Below, one piece after another: positions 50,301 through 59,900 of a stretch of DNA of 64,000 nt. Below the pieces are notes generated by a model that was given only the letters and a program-made list of their open reading frames with translations, did no database searches and was not told the origin of the DNA. The stretch is taken from assembly GCA_034008185.1 (NCBI GenBank), contig CM067084.1, positions 13,907,385 through 13,971,384 on the forward strand. The letters run 5' to 3'. Made by a program: the position numbers and the translations under genes. Each line of letters opens with the position of its first letter. Position 1 is the first letter of the stretch. The stretch comes from Gorsachius magnificus (lineage: Eukaryota; Chordata; Aves; Pelecaniformes; Ardeidae).

Positions 50301-53300
50301 AATATTTTATCTTGAGCACTGTTTACTCTCCCAAACATGGAACCGTTCAAGTCTCTGAACACTTTTCTCTTTCACAAGAAATGCCAATACGCATGCAGAA
50401 GCATGTCAAGGTACTTTGCAAGATCAATGATATCAAAGCAGCAGATAAATAATCTGAACTTTTGTTAGACTTAGTAAGTTTACTTTTTTCAGGTTCTATG
50501 GAACTTTTCTGTAGAGGATTTACATTTCGTTCTTGAAGTAGAACACTTCCAGAGACAAATAATGAGATCATATAGTTTTATTTGAAAAATCTGACTGCAA
50601 CAACTGTGTTTGTAAATGTAGTATTACTTTTTGCCCTTCGATCATTTGATTTACAGGGTTTTTTTCCATATATGAACACCGAGCCACTAACTCCTCACTG
50701 TCTCCTCCAGCCCTGAAGAAATCCCTCCCAAGGGCCTAGCTAACAGTATTTTGCACCCTCTCCTACACTGTTACACTAAGACATAAATCTCTGCATTGTA
50801 TTTCTATACTGCACCTTTCCATGTGAACTTACCTCTCCTATGAAGACGATTATTACACAGTCGTTCTTTTGCTCATCAGAAAGTTCATACAGTAGAGAAT
50901 GCAGTGTTTTAATCAGATAATGTTGTTTTTCCCTTCTCACAGTAGGAATCCCCATCACCAGTGAGACTGCAAAGAAAGAAGTCCACAAACCACGTAATTT
51001 TAAGTCAGGTAAGGGGAAAATGAAATTACATTTTAATTTTGACTTGATGCGACCATGAGACTTGGTGACAGTTAATATTCCCATAGCGCTGTGACAGCAT
51101 TTGCTTTGCTACCTGGAAGGAAAGAGATCTCCAGGTAAGTTTAGGTTAGAGACACCTGCGTCTGTGTTGTAAGCACCAGGTCTACACTGTGTAGGCTGTC
51201 AACGTTTGAGAACTTGGAGATGTTACTACCTCTGGCAAACACACAGGTATCTGCTATTGAGTTTCAGAATGGGGTATTGCAAACTAAGTGCTAGGCTCTT
51301 AGTATGGAGTTGGAGTTCTGAGTAGTTAGAGTTAAACCGACGCTGCTTTACTGAGCAAGTTGTCACAGGAGGTGAGCGCTGTGTATCTCAGAAAAGAATC
51401 CAAAAATCAGTCTCAAAAATCTTTCTGAGCAGTTCATGGCCTTGACATAATCCATAACAAGACGAACAGAACTGAAATTGTCCCTGGCAAAGACTCCGCT
51501 AGTAGCAAACCTGTGCTATATTACATCATTAGTTTGTAAGCAGAGCCTCTTTTTTTCATTGCTGAGGGCATTACTGAAGTCAGTGACCTAATACAGCTCC
51601 ATTAACCTGCAGAATTTTTAGTCCTTGCAGAAGATCCCTAATCACCACAACCTCATGAGGCTGGTAAGGAAGCAGCCGATTTTGAAGGAAAGGATTAGGT
51701 GCAGTTAGCGACTTCCTCCGGACTGCATCACTTGTGCCAGCATCAGCTCAAAACCGCCAGCGCTCCTTCCCAGCACAGAACCTGCTAAACCACTGCGGTT
51801 TTGTTTGGTTTTGCACGCTGAAGGTCAGCCTGTACTTGTTAAAGTGTGGTCTCGCTATTGTGATTTTCATGTACAAATAAATGAAAATTAAACATGCAGC
51901 AATGCAGCATTCTTTTATTACATATTCATTTTCTTTGTGGTTTTTTTTTTTTTTTTTCCTTCCTTGCTTGTGAGTGTTTCTGGGTTACTGAGGGTTTTTT
52001 GCAAATAATTTTGCTGACTACGTGCAGTCTTTTGCATACTCACACTGACCTCTGGGCTCATAGATCTCACTCCAGTGAGAACCACAGCACTACTCAGTAG
52101 AATCACTAGCCCATGTTGTGGGCATGGCCTAGTTATTTTTTTTTTAGTTAAACCAAAAGTGCTGCCAATGTCTCTTTATATAAAATCACTCCAGAGAAAA
52201 GTAAAAATTTCAACAAAATACAAAACTCAGCAAAATAGTTGATGAGTTCCTTGTTTGCTTATTGCTTTTGAATGCTCTTTTTACCTACCACACAACAATC
52301 AGGAAAAGATGTAACTTAATAATTCGCATTATAACTCACTGGAATTCATTATGATTTGTGCAGGTGTCAGCTGGTTTCTCATCTGGATGAAAAATTTACA
52401 CTGAAGATTTATTAATGTCCTTCAAACAATCACATCACCTTTCCATTTGCTTCTAACTTTAGCAAACTGTGTGAAAAGTAAATTCTTCCTGGCTTCCTCA
52501 CTCATACTAATTTCGGGAGAAAAAAATGTCAGCTAATGCATCCTTGCCACATCGACCCATGACTTAAGAGCAAAAATAATACTGCTTTTCAGTTATGACT
52601 GGTTTTTGGTGGTATTTGAAAAGGTTTATCAGAATGCCTTGGGTAAGACTTGAAATTGGGATGGCAGTGGTAAAAGTGCTTTTGCCAGCCCCATTAAAAT
52701 TTCTTCAGTTTGGCAACATTATAAAGTTTAAGAAGAAAACCCCCCTCTGAACTTTGAGCATGCTTCATTGAGAGAACTTAATATAAAATATAAACATATA
52801 GAAAACATAAGCCAAACGTTATTTCCTACCTCCAGTCCTCTGTTGCCCAAAAATAACATTTGGGAAAATGGCCTCTTCATATTCTCGAAGGTGAGGTAGA
52901 TAGTAGTACATGTTTGTAAGATGCACGGGGAGTCTTCTGGTGGAGTTTAACTCATCCCATTTCACATCCTCTTAAAGAAACAACAAACCCACATATACAC
53001 ATCAAATAAAAAGCTAGCAGTGAAGCCTGTTATTTCAACTGTTCTCCTCAACCGAGTACTAGCAGATTACCACATGCGAGGTTATTCAATCAGAACTGTT
53101 CCTCAGAAGTGATTATATGCCATATATATATTACCCTTCAGTAATAAACTGAGAGTTGCCCAATATGACCCCCACCCCCAGGCGATGGTGCAGAGCCTGA
53201 ACTTCCTGGGAACTGCGTTTCCTTGTGCCTGACAGTTGCAGGATTGAGCCATCTTGAAACACAATAAGCAATTATTTTAAAAGCAGCAGGAAAAAACCTG

Positions 53301-56300
53301 GTTTGGTTTTTGTGCAGTTGGCAAGCAACTTCTTAAATGAAAAGAAGCAAAGATTCTCATTAGTAACTTCTTAATTACTCAATGAAGATAAATGCTCTCC
53401 CCAAAATGTAACACACAGTGGTTTTCAGGGCACAAACAGAAGTTCGCAGATTATAAAAAGTCCTATGGCAGAAAGGCCATTAGAAACTATTTGAGAAACA
53501 AAAGACTGTAGTAGTTGAAATTGAAGTAGGGAATACTTATTTTTTTATTTACTAGTTTAAAATAAAGATGAAAATAATTAGGATATTTATTCATGTTGAA
53601 ATAACTTGAGTGTGACCTTATAAAAATAATCCCTTTTTTTTTTTAAAAATAATCCATATAAACCCCAGATACCATTAATTTCCTAATGTATCTTCCTGCA
53701 TGTTTCAGTGGTGGCAAAAATTCTTTAAAATAAATTTCATAAAAACTTGAACAACTTAATTCTAAAATCATTATACAATCAATTATAAGCTTGTAAAAAA
53801 AAAAAATGTGCTTAATGTAAGATACCCATGGGGGCAGCGATGGTATGCACCATGCAATTTTAAAAAAGGTATTTGAATGGATTAAAATGAAGACTATATT
53901 TACAAAGAATAGCAAATGCTCTTTCTAATATTTAAGAAAACTGCTTGGAAACAAACCTGAAGATCACTCCAGACTATCCCACCCGTTTTCTCTAAAGGCT
54001 TAAATCTTGCTTTTCTGACACAGGCAGCATATGGCTCCCATAACAGAATTCTGTCTGTCATTCTCTGTTGCTGAATTTTTCTATACCCTACTAGCTACCT
54101 ACAATGTGTATGTCTTTTTGCCCTGAAAGAAAAATAAAGCTCCTATGAAGTTATCTAAAGTAATTCATACTTCACTGGGTGCCTCCTCCAGATATCTTAT
54201 CAATTGTGCAAGGAGGCTGGTGCTAGGGCACTTTGTGATATCGAACACCACCACAATTAGTTTTAGCCAAGAAAATCACATTAGCAGCCTTCCAATCTGC
54301 AGAAAACTTGAAAACTCAGTTTCACAGTCAGCAAAGCAACAGAAAGTTTATTGACTTAGACGGAAAGTTACTTTTCCTAAGAAATGCATCTAAGATAACT
54401 CCCCAAATTTATCACCATTCAAAATTACTTAAAACCTAGGTTCAAGGTCCTGCACATGGGTTGGGGCAATCCCAAGCACAAATACAGGCTGGGCAGAGAA
54501 TGGATTGAGAGCAGCCTTGAGGACTTGGAGGTGTTGGCTGATGAGAAGCTCAACATGACCTGGGAGACCTTATAGCAGCCTTCCAGTGCCTGAGGGGGGC
54601 CTACGAGAAAGCTGGAGAGGGACTTTTTACAAGCGTATGTGGTGGTCGGACAAGGGGTAATGGCTTTAAACTGAGAGAGGGTAGGCTGAGGTTAGTTATA
54701 AGGAAGAAATTCTTCACTGTGAGGGTGGTGAGGCACTGGAACAGGTTGCCGAGAGAAGTTGTGGATGACCCATCCCTGCAAGTGTTCAAGGCCAGGTTGG
54801 GCAGGACTTCGAGCAACCTGGAAGTCTAGTGGAAGGTGTTCCCTGCCCAAGGCAGGGGCATTGGAATTAAACGATCTTTAAGGTCCCTTCCAACCCAAAC
54901 CATTCTATGATTCTATGAAAACAACTCTTACAAATGACCATCATCAGCTTTACCCACTCAGCTTAGATCAATGAAGACAGAGGCCTACTGAATGGGCAAC
55001 ATTTGTTTGAAGTTTTTCAACTTCCAAAAGATATTCCCACCAAAAATTATGACTTGACAGATCCCCTGCTCTACAGTAACCAGGTGAAATAAATAAATAT
55101 ATATATGTATGTCCAGACATTTGTGATGAAAAAGAGACCCATAACTCTTCCCACTCTGCTTTGCCATTAAGTATACTGGAATTCTGCCGCATACAGACTT
55201 TTTTTTTTAAAACCACCTTCATAACTTCTCAAGGACTTTCCATTTTTATTTGGAAGTAGTATCAAGTATCAAGGGTCGGGCAAGGGACTTCAGGGGTTTT
55301 TTGCATACAATAAACCTTTTCATTTCTGTTGTACAATATAACTTGGCTGGGATGTGAAGCAGAAGAGTAAGTAAAAATAAAAGGAAAACTATTCAGTGAT
55401 TTTAAGAAATTTCTGCTTTGAATCCTGTGAATTGACAGCCTGAATACTTCCTGATACTCAGCTGGCTCCAACAGGAATGAAGAGCAGAGGGAAGGGGAAC
55501 TTGCTTTACTGCCGTTATGTGCATTAGGTACTAACTCTCTGTCCGCAGTATGCGGGGCTACTGGTAGCTGACACCATGGTCTCTCTTCTAAAGTTGGTAA
55601 GGATTTTTAAAAATTAGTTTTCAGTAGCATCCAGACTCTTTTTGAAGTTGGGGTGTGTTGTGGAGTGACTCCAGGGCAAAGATGCCCCTTCTGGTTTTTC
55701 TTCTCTCCCCAGGGAAGTAGCTCTTCCAGCCTGAACAGGGAGGAAGGCAGATCTTGCACTACTACGTCATTTCTTTTAGGGGACAAAACCAAAGAGTCTA
55801 ATCTATTGTATGCAACTACAGCGTGCAGATAGACGGAGATGTACAACAGTCTGTAAGGCGACGACCTAATACATTTTTAAAGAAATAAGGAGTTTAATTA
55901 AACAATGAGAAGAAGCCGTATCATTAAACTTAGTTGCCTGTTGGTGTCCCTCAAAAAAAAAAAAAAAGCAAGAACCCCCCCCCCCAAAAAAAAAGTTGTG
56001 GTTTTTTTTTTTAATTGGCATCACTTACCACTTACAAGCATTCACGTTTCCTTCAGATTATTAACAAACTACTTGCAAGATAAAAATAAAATCCAGAGGG
56101 AACATTCTCAGGCTGCATCTAACCAGCAAAACCTCACAGGGCTTCTTAGCTCCTAGGTTCAGGCAAGCACCCAGCCTCATGTGGTCTGCCGGCTGAGATG
56201 AGGCCGCGCACCCACCACGCACACCTCCGTGCCTGGGGCCTGCCAGCAGGATGGCAGAGCACTCATGGCCAGAAAGTCCCCCCAAAAAGTCACTCCACCT

Positions 56301-56902
56301 GGACAGGAGGGGGACCAAGACTGGGGAACATCTGAGGAGGTGCACCTGCCTTCCAGGTCAGACACAGCCCTAGTATCAATCAGGGTGGAGCGGCATAGTA
56401 AAAGCTGGTAAAACCAGCTTATTCAGTGCTCTATAGTTGGGAGCAAGAGAGGGACAGGCACTGTAAGAAACTCGAATGGCAATACCTACAGCTTTGCCAC
56501 TAAGGCACCACTGCAGTCTAGTCTGTCCCCTTTTTTTTTTTTTCCTCTCCTTGTTTAGTTACTGACTGATCCCATTTAAAGAAGGGCTGGAGATTACTTC
56601 CCCACCCTTTTTTAACAGTAGAAACTTCTACCTAATGCTAATATAATCAAACCAATTATTTTTCTCCCTGCAGCAGCAATAAAGCAACATGAGCACACAA
56701 AACTTTGAACCGTTGACAGTACATTTTTATACATACAAACCTGTATGATTTGCTGTCAAGTTCATTCTTTCTGCGACCATACGTTTAATTTCATCTAGGG
56801 CGCTGCTCAGTTCACGTGACCTTTTTTTGCTTTCCTTTTCAGCATGCAATAGTCTTTGCCGAAGTTCCAGAAACTGGCTTTGGTACATGTCTAAGTCATT
56901 TT
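29308..56902 (-). CDS. MGAT4D: MGAT4-family (GT54) N-acetylglucosaminyltransferase-like protein, MGAT4D type
   Basis: MGAT4A/B are Golgi type II enzymes that add beta-1,4-GlcNAc to the alpha-1,3 mannose arm of N-glycans; mammalian MGAT4D is a shorter testis relative reported to inhibit MGAT1. Fourteen exons were found (56741-56902, 52830-52970, 50833-50966, 48616-48662, 46355-46468, 44625-44700, 39364-39475, 38292-38422, 34362-34469, 33275-33468, 31122-31200, 30902-30980, 29892-30004, 29308-29334), phases agreeing throughout, giving about 504 residues to a TGA stop. Order: stem coiled coil, catalytic GT54 domain ([38 protein letters not shown] with the acidic pair, [14 protein letters not shown]), then the C-terminal lectin-like domain ([38 protein letters not shown]). 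The exon with the start codon and membrane anchor was not found and may lie beyond 64000. The donor at 48615-48614 is GA, not GT. The symbol rests on adjacency to CLGN; a generic MGAT4-like assignment is safer. Confidence 0.87.
29892..30004 (-). CDS. MGAT4D: MGAT4D exon, lectin-like domain end
   Basis: 113 nt encoding [20 protein letters not shown] and [17 protein letters not shown], matching 'FENGVAEG...FRLSVIQNSAVWAILNE'. Acceptor TATTTAG, donor GAG|GTAAGC. Confidence 0.93.
30902..30980 (-). CDS. MGAT4D: MGAT4D exon, lectin-like domain
   Basis: 79 nt encoding [20 protein letters not shown] and DGYLKIG, the less conserved loop ahead of the DGY(F/L)(R/K)IG strand. Acceptor TTTACAG, donor ATAG|GTAAAA. 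Confidence 0.9.
31122..31200 (-). CDS. MGAT4D: MGAT4D exon, lectin-like domain
   Basis: 79 nt encoding [20 protein letters not shown] and EVLPAD, the family's EHPGD...NTTVEVLP block. Acceptor CATCAG, donor GAT|GTAAGT. Confidence 0.93.
33275..33468 (-). CDS. MGAT4D: MGAT4D exon, start of C-terminal lectin-like domain
   Basis: 194 nt with [20 protein letters not shown] and [17 protein letters not shown], matching the family's C-terminal carbohydrate-binding domain. Acceptor CAACAG, donor GAGAA|GTAAGT in phase 2. Confidence 0.94.
34362..34469 (-). CDS. MGAT4D: MGAT4D exon, end of catalytic domain
   Basis: 108 nt, 36 codons, with [20 protein letters not shown] and [11 protein letters not shown], matching the family 'RIRFRPSLFQHVG.HSSLSGKIQ'. 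Acceptor TTTCCAG, donor AAA|GTAAGG. Confidence 0.94.
35945..36470 (-). mobile_element. CR1 LINE 3' fragment
   Basis: The reverse-complement CR1 tail is at 35945, followed by the standard segments (TTGGAAAGGACCTTAAAGATC, CTTCCAGGGATGGGGCATCC, CAGCCTTTCTTCACAGGAGA). Frames are broken. It belongs to a CR1 subtype different from the 2053 copy and lies in an MGAT4D intron, same sense as the gene. Confidence 0.9.
38292..38422 (-). CDS. MGAT4D: MGAT4D exon, catalytic domain
   Basis: 131 nt encoding [20 protein letters not shown], then [19 protein letters not shown], closely matching MGAT4A ([27 protein letters not shown]). Acceptor TTTCAG, donor GCA|GTAAGTAT, phase 0. Confidence 0.95.
39364..39475 (-). 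CDS. MGAT4D: MGAT4D exon with acidic LEDD motif
   Basis: 112 nt starting [13 protein letters not shown], the acidic motif thought to coordinate metal and UDP-GlcNAc in GT54, then [13 protein letters not shown]. The acidic residues are intact. Acceptor CCCCAG, donor ATTG|GTAAG in phase 1. Confidence 0.95.
40091..40266 (-). mobile_element. CR1 LINE, short 3' fragment
   Basis: Begins AATCATAGAATCATAGAATG and covers only the last 170 bases or so of the element before the homology stops at about 40266. Strongly 5' truncated. It lies in the intron between 39475 and 44625. Confidence 0.9.
41261..41312 (+). mobile_element. Avian LTR fragment
   Basis: TGTCGTGGTTTAACCCCAGC followed by CTAAGCACCACATAGCTGCT resembles the start of a common bird LTR family as I remember it. 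Only about 50 bases match before divergence, and no internal coding region or partner LTR is visible. It is a non-coding relic. Confidence 0.5.
42563..42627 (-). pseudogene. tRNA-Leu-like relic
   Basis: On the minus strand GTTCGAATCCCAGC is a perfect T-arm/B-box core, and about 35 bases upstream GGGTCTAAGCG resembles the D-loop of a leucine tRNA (GTGGTCTAAGGCG). The anticodon arm is largely gone and the T stem does not pair fully, so it is not a functional tRNA. It could be a decayed tRNA gene or a tRNA-derived SINE head. Confidence 0.35.
44625..44700 (-). CDS. MGAT4D: MGAT4D exon, catalytic domain
   Basis: 76 nt encoding [20 protein letters not shown] and TLYLQ. The family has Cys where this copy has Ser (LDYC to LDYS). 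Acceptor TTTAG|G, donor CAG|GTATG, phase 0. Confidence 0.94.
45810..46168 (-). mobile_element. CR1 LINE 3' fragment, internally deleted
   Basis: Almost the same subtype as the copy at 2053 (shared CCACTAAACCATGTCCCTAA and CCGGCTTTTAAATACCTCCA), but the stretch corresponding to the middle of that copy (around 2300-2350) is shortened here. It lies between the MGAT4D exons at 44700 and 46355, ending less than 200 bases from the latter. Confidence 0.9.
46355..46468 (-). CDS. MGAT4D: MGAT4D exon, catalytic domain
   Basis: 114 nt encoding [20 protein letters not shown], then [17 protein letters not shown], nearly identical in pattern to MGAT4A. Acceptor TTTGCAG, donor TAAG|GTAAG in phase 2. Confidence 0.94.
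47766..47842 (-). mobile_element. CR1 LINE, very short 3' fragment
   Basis: AGAATAGAATCATAGAACC followed by GGTTGGAAAAGGCCGTTGAG and AGTCCAACCACT, the last 75 or so bases of a CR1. Homology stops at about 47842. Confidence 0.8.
48616..48662 (-). CDS. MGAT4D: MGAT4D 47-nt exon with GA donor
   Basis: After a long pyrimidine tract and TTTAG, the minus strand reads [15 protein letters not shown] plus AG. This fits, residue for residue in length, the family segment between FIGE and F(S/P)(K/R)EI, and the leftover AG joins to C of the next exon to give Ser. The intron then begins GAACCC instead of GT. No GT in the required phase exists in the exon, and reading through meets TGA five codons later. 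Confidence 0.72.
50833..50966 (-). CDS. MGAT4D: MGAT4D exon, start of GT54 catalytic domain
   Basis: 134 nt encoding [20 protein letters not shown], then [20 protein letters not shown] and VFIGE; this is the nucleotide-sugar-binding start of GT54 enzymes. Acceptor CTTTGCAG, donor GAG|GTAAG, phase 0. Confidence 0.92.
52830..52970 (-). CDS. MGAT4D: MGAT4D exon, stem to catalytic domain
   Basis: 141 nt including [19 protein letters not shown] and GQQRTGG, matching the family segment 'YYHLPHL...GRTGVS'. Phase requires acceptor CTTTAAG at 52972-52971 rather than the AG two bases further in. Donor GGAG|GTAGGA. Confidence 0.87.
54428..54918 (+). mobile_element. CR1 LINE, opposite orientation
   Basis: Plus-strand CR1 ending in ATTCTATGATTCTATGA at 54902-54918. 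It carries GGCACTGGAACAGGTTGCC and CAAGTGTTCAAGGCCAGGTT segments typical of the ORF2 end and, upstream, a GGTTCAAGGTCCTGCACATG segment from further 5'. An internal join near 54560 suggests a deletion. It is the only copy antisense to MGAT4D. Confidence 0.9.
56741..56902 (-). CDS. MGAT4D: MGAT4D stem / coiled-coil exon
   Basis: 162 nt with [20 protein letters not shown] and [18 protein letters not shown], a heptad-like helix matching the stem of MGAT4A (EFLALKERLRIAEHR). NLT is a possible N-glycosylation site. Acceptor ATTGCAG, donor ACAG|GTTTGT. It starts with two bases of a split codon, so an upstream coding exon must exist. Confidence 0.85.
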
Positions 56903-59900
56903 CTGCAATAATAACATAATTTCCTTTTAAAGAGGTGAATTATATGCTGGAATAAAGAGAAAGCTTGAGAATAGGAGACGATCCAGAAGAAAACATGACC
57001 AGAAGTGTATCAACAACAATAAAAGAGGCCGCTCCAGGTTTATTTGTGGAATGAAGAAGCCTGGAAGAGTATTAAGTAGAGTTTATGGAGCACAGCTGGG
57101 GAAAGGCTTGTAATTGAAGACAAGAACAAGAATACAACATCTGTAACAAGGACAAAGTAAGTGAAAGACTGAGTTGCAGGGGAAGGTGCTATCCAGTAAA
57201 GCCAACGTTTTTCACTAAGTGACAAACCTTGATGACCTGTGGCACGTTATGGAATGGCTTGTTTCTTGTGCAAGACACTATTAAGATTAAGTACAGCTAT
57301 TAAGGTATTCAGTCTTTATCTAGGAGTTAAAAAGTGCCTGGAGTATATTAACTATTAGCAAAGATGGTTATTTGAACTCCTGGATACATTTAATTAGATA
57401 ACAACTGGAGCTGTGCTCAGCATGGAAGGATACCTTCATAATATACAGCCCACCTTTGCTGAAATACTCTACAATCATACTGAGATTAGACATGCCGCAC
57501 TCTCACTCATGGTTATCAGACGCCTCCGCTGTTCTGCACGGTATTCTCAGATAATGTCAATGTTAGGTCTACAGATGATCCACCCTCCTCAGAACCATGT
57601 ACTGCCAGAACTTCGCAGTTATCCCAGATGATATACAACACTCACATCCATCAGTGCTCCGCCGCCTCATTGCCACGTCAATAAAGATTGTTAGACTTAC
57701 AAAAATTAATGTAAGGCAACGCTTCAATAATGTCACTCACTTTGCAACAGGGAGTAAAGAAAGTAGAGGGCAGGAGGGGACTTCTACTTCGTTTAAAAAT
57801 GTTTTATAATGCTGCTTTTTTAACTGAGTTTTTCTTTCATTAAATGCTGTTATTTAGACACTTCTCCCATTCTATTTGCGGACTGTGCTGAGTCCCATCC
57901 TTGGCAGGACTCATTTTTTAGCACCCACCCATGGTCTCTCAGCAAAAGTGAATTCCTGAGTATTTCAGCCTGTAAAAGAGACTAAGAGAAAAATGTGCAG
58001 GCAATACAAATTTGTGAGGATTTGCAGAGGCACTTCAAACTGGAATTAATTTGCATATTGGATAAACAGGGTTTTTTATTTGCAGTAAACACAAGTCCTT
58101 AAAGTAATCAATAAATGTATGATTGGAAGACCCCAACGTTTAAAACATCTAGGAATAAAGCAGTTAGAAAAAGGAAGTAAACATGTGATCTGTATTGTTA
58201 TTACTAGTGGTCTCATTAAAAATTTAAAGTATGTTTAGTAAAATGCCCATGAACTGAATACTTCCTAAAATTTTCTGACAGTCTTAAAAATGTTTTCACT
58301 TGCAAGAAAGGCATTCATATCTAGGAGTATTCTGTACTATGCAGCTCTGAATGTACATTTATTGGTGCTGAAGGAAGGGGAAAACTGGATTATTTCAGCT
58401 GTGTGCAGCAAGAAAAGTTCTGCTTTACTGAAGTAGGCTTCCCTAAAATCAGTAAGTACGTACATAAATAAATAAATAAAAGGTCGATCAAATGAGAAAA
58501 CAGATGGAGAGTCCATCTTTTAACAATTGCAGGGGAAAGGTTGAACTAGATTTCCAATGCAAGCCTTTCTTGAGGCATCAGGCTACAGAGCTAGAACCCC
58601 AAAAGAGCTAAATTATTGGAGGACCTAAGGACGATCCCTTTTGTCAACTACTACGTAGGAATACGCTTTCTTGTTTTATGCCTTTCTTTGACAGCTGCGT
58701 TTCCTGTGTCATTATCCAACCTTTAGCGTTTTGCTTTAGAATGTATATGAATAAAATGGTTTAAGCTGATTTAGGTGACTAATAGGCATTAATCATACTG
58801 TTTTCACAGCAAGAAAGTGATTCCATGCAGCATCAATACATGTAAACAAGGTGGAGATTTATCTTGCAATTCCAAGACAAATTCAGAGGTATAAACTAAA
58901 GATACGCTAATGGATGTGCATTTTTCTTTAAATTACAATTGCCTTTTTATTACGAGTCAGATAGCATCAAGCACCAAGAAAAAGCCGAGGTTTAACCTGC
59001 AGTAAAGTTCCACGTGCTCCTGGGAAGATGCAAACAACAAAGAGCAAGCCCACAACCTTAGGATAAATACACATTCTCACGGGATGCAACTTACTGCTTC
59101 TGAAGAGGGAACCAATCATCTTGTAAGGGAGCTGTTTCATAATTAAAGTTTGGAAAGTCTTGTTCCATTGACATTTCCAGTGCTACAGTAGTGTAAGATT
59201 TTGCTAAACCAAACTAAAAATCCCCTCAATCCAAGAGTATTATAGGAGAAATCAGTAAAGAAACTGCAGATGAAGAGTAACACTGTAGGTCCCTCTCTAC
59301 AATTCTTTCAGCTACCTGGTGTCAGCGTGACTCAAAGCTACCGGTGTCACTACTGGGCTGACATTTTGGCAGGCACCAAGTAACTGTAGTTTTACTTTTT
59401 TACTTACAGGTGAGCCTACCAAAATATTGTAGATGCCCCTGGAAAATGAAAAGGTCAATACTCAGTGATGGCTGAGTGCACCCAGAGCAGCTGGCATCTG
59501 GAACTGGCCTTACCCATTTCTGCAGGCCAGAAGAAGGAAACCACTTTGCTGAGTCCTTCAGAATCGATGCCTCCATTGGGTTAGGAGAACAAGACTCGTA
59601 GCAATTGCTTACCTCATTCGATTCTGGCAGCTGGGGAAGCAAGGGTTTGTCAAAAGGAACGTAGTCTTCGCTCACCCTTAGCGAAGAACAAGTTTGTTAT
59701 TATAAACACAGATAGTTCGAAATGGACCATGAAAGAGTCTAAGTGTTATCAGAGCATACGTAAATGAGCAGCATTAACTATTAGTAAACCTTTGGCAAAA
59801 AATGTGTTTGGAAAGCAGTACTTAACTTTTTGTATGTTGCTGTGCAATAAGGTACTGTCATGAACGGTATTTGTTACTGATACACTTGTAGCAAGCAAAG

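Larger units (their letters stand above)
29335..56740 (-). other. MGAT4D introns
   Basis: Thirteen introns, several over 3 kb (notably 34470-38291 and 39476-44624). They hold five CR1 pieces, an LTR fragment and a tRNA-like relic, listed separately. The rest is AT-rich with short homopolymer runs and no further gene that I can support. Confidence 0.6.

Noticed and set aside
58965..59131. Minus-strand frame with a hydrophobic stretch (VVGLLFVVCIFPGA) as the MGAT4D anchor exon
   Set aside because: Its only good donor (CTGCAG|GTTAAA) is in phase 0, while the coiled-coil exon needs a phase 1 donor; no family similarity in the flanks.
59400..59675. Minus-strand frame SEDYVPFDKPLLPQLPESNE with a GAG|GTAAGC donor
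   Set aside because: Looks exon-like, but the phase does not fit MGAT4D and no partner exon or known protein was recognised.
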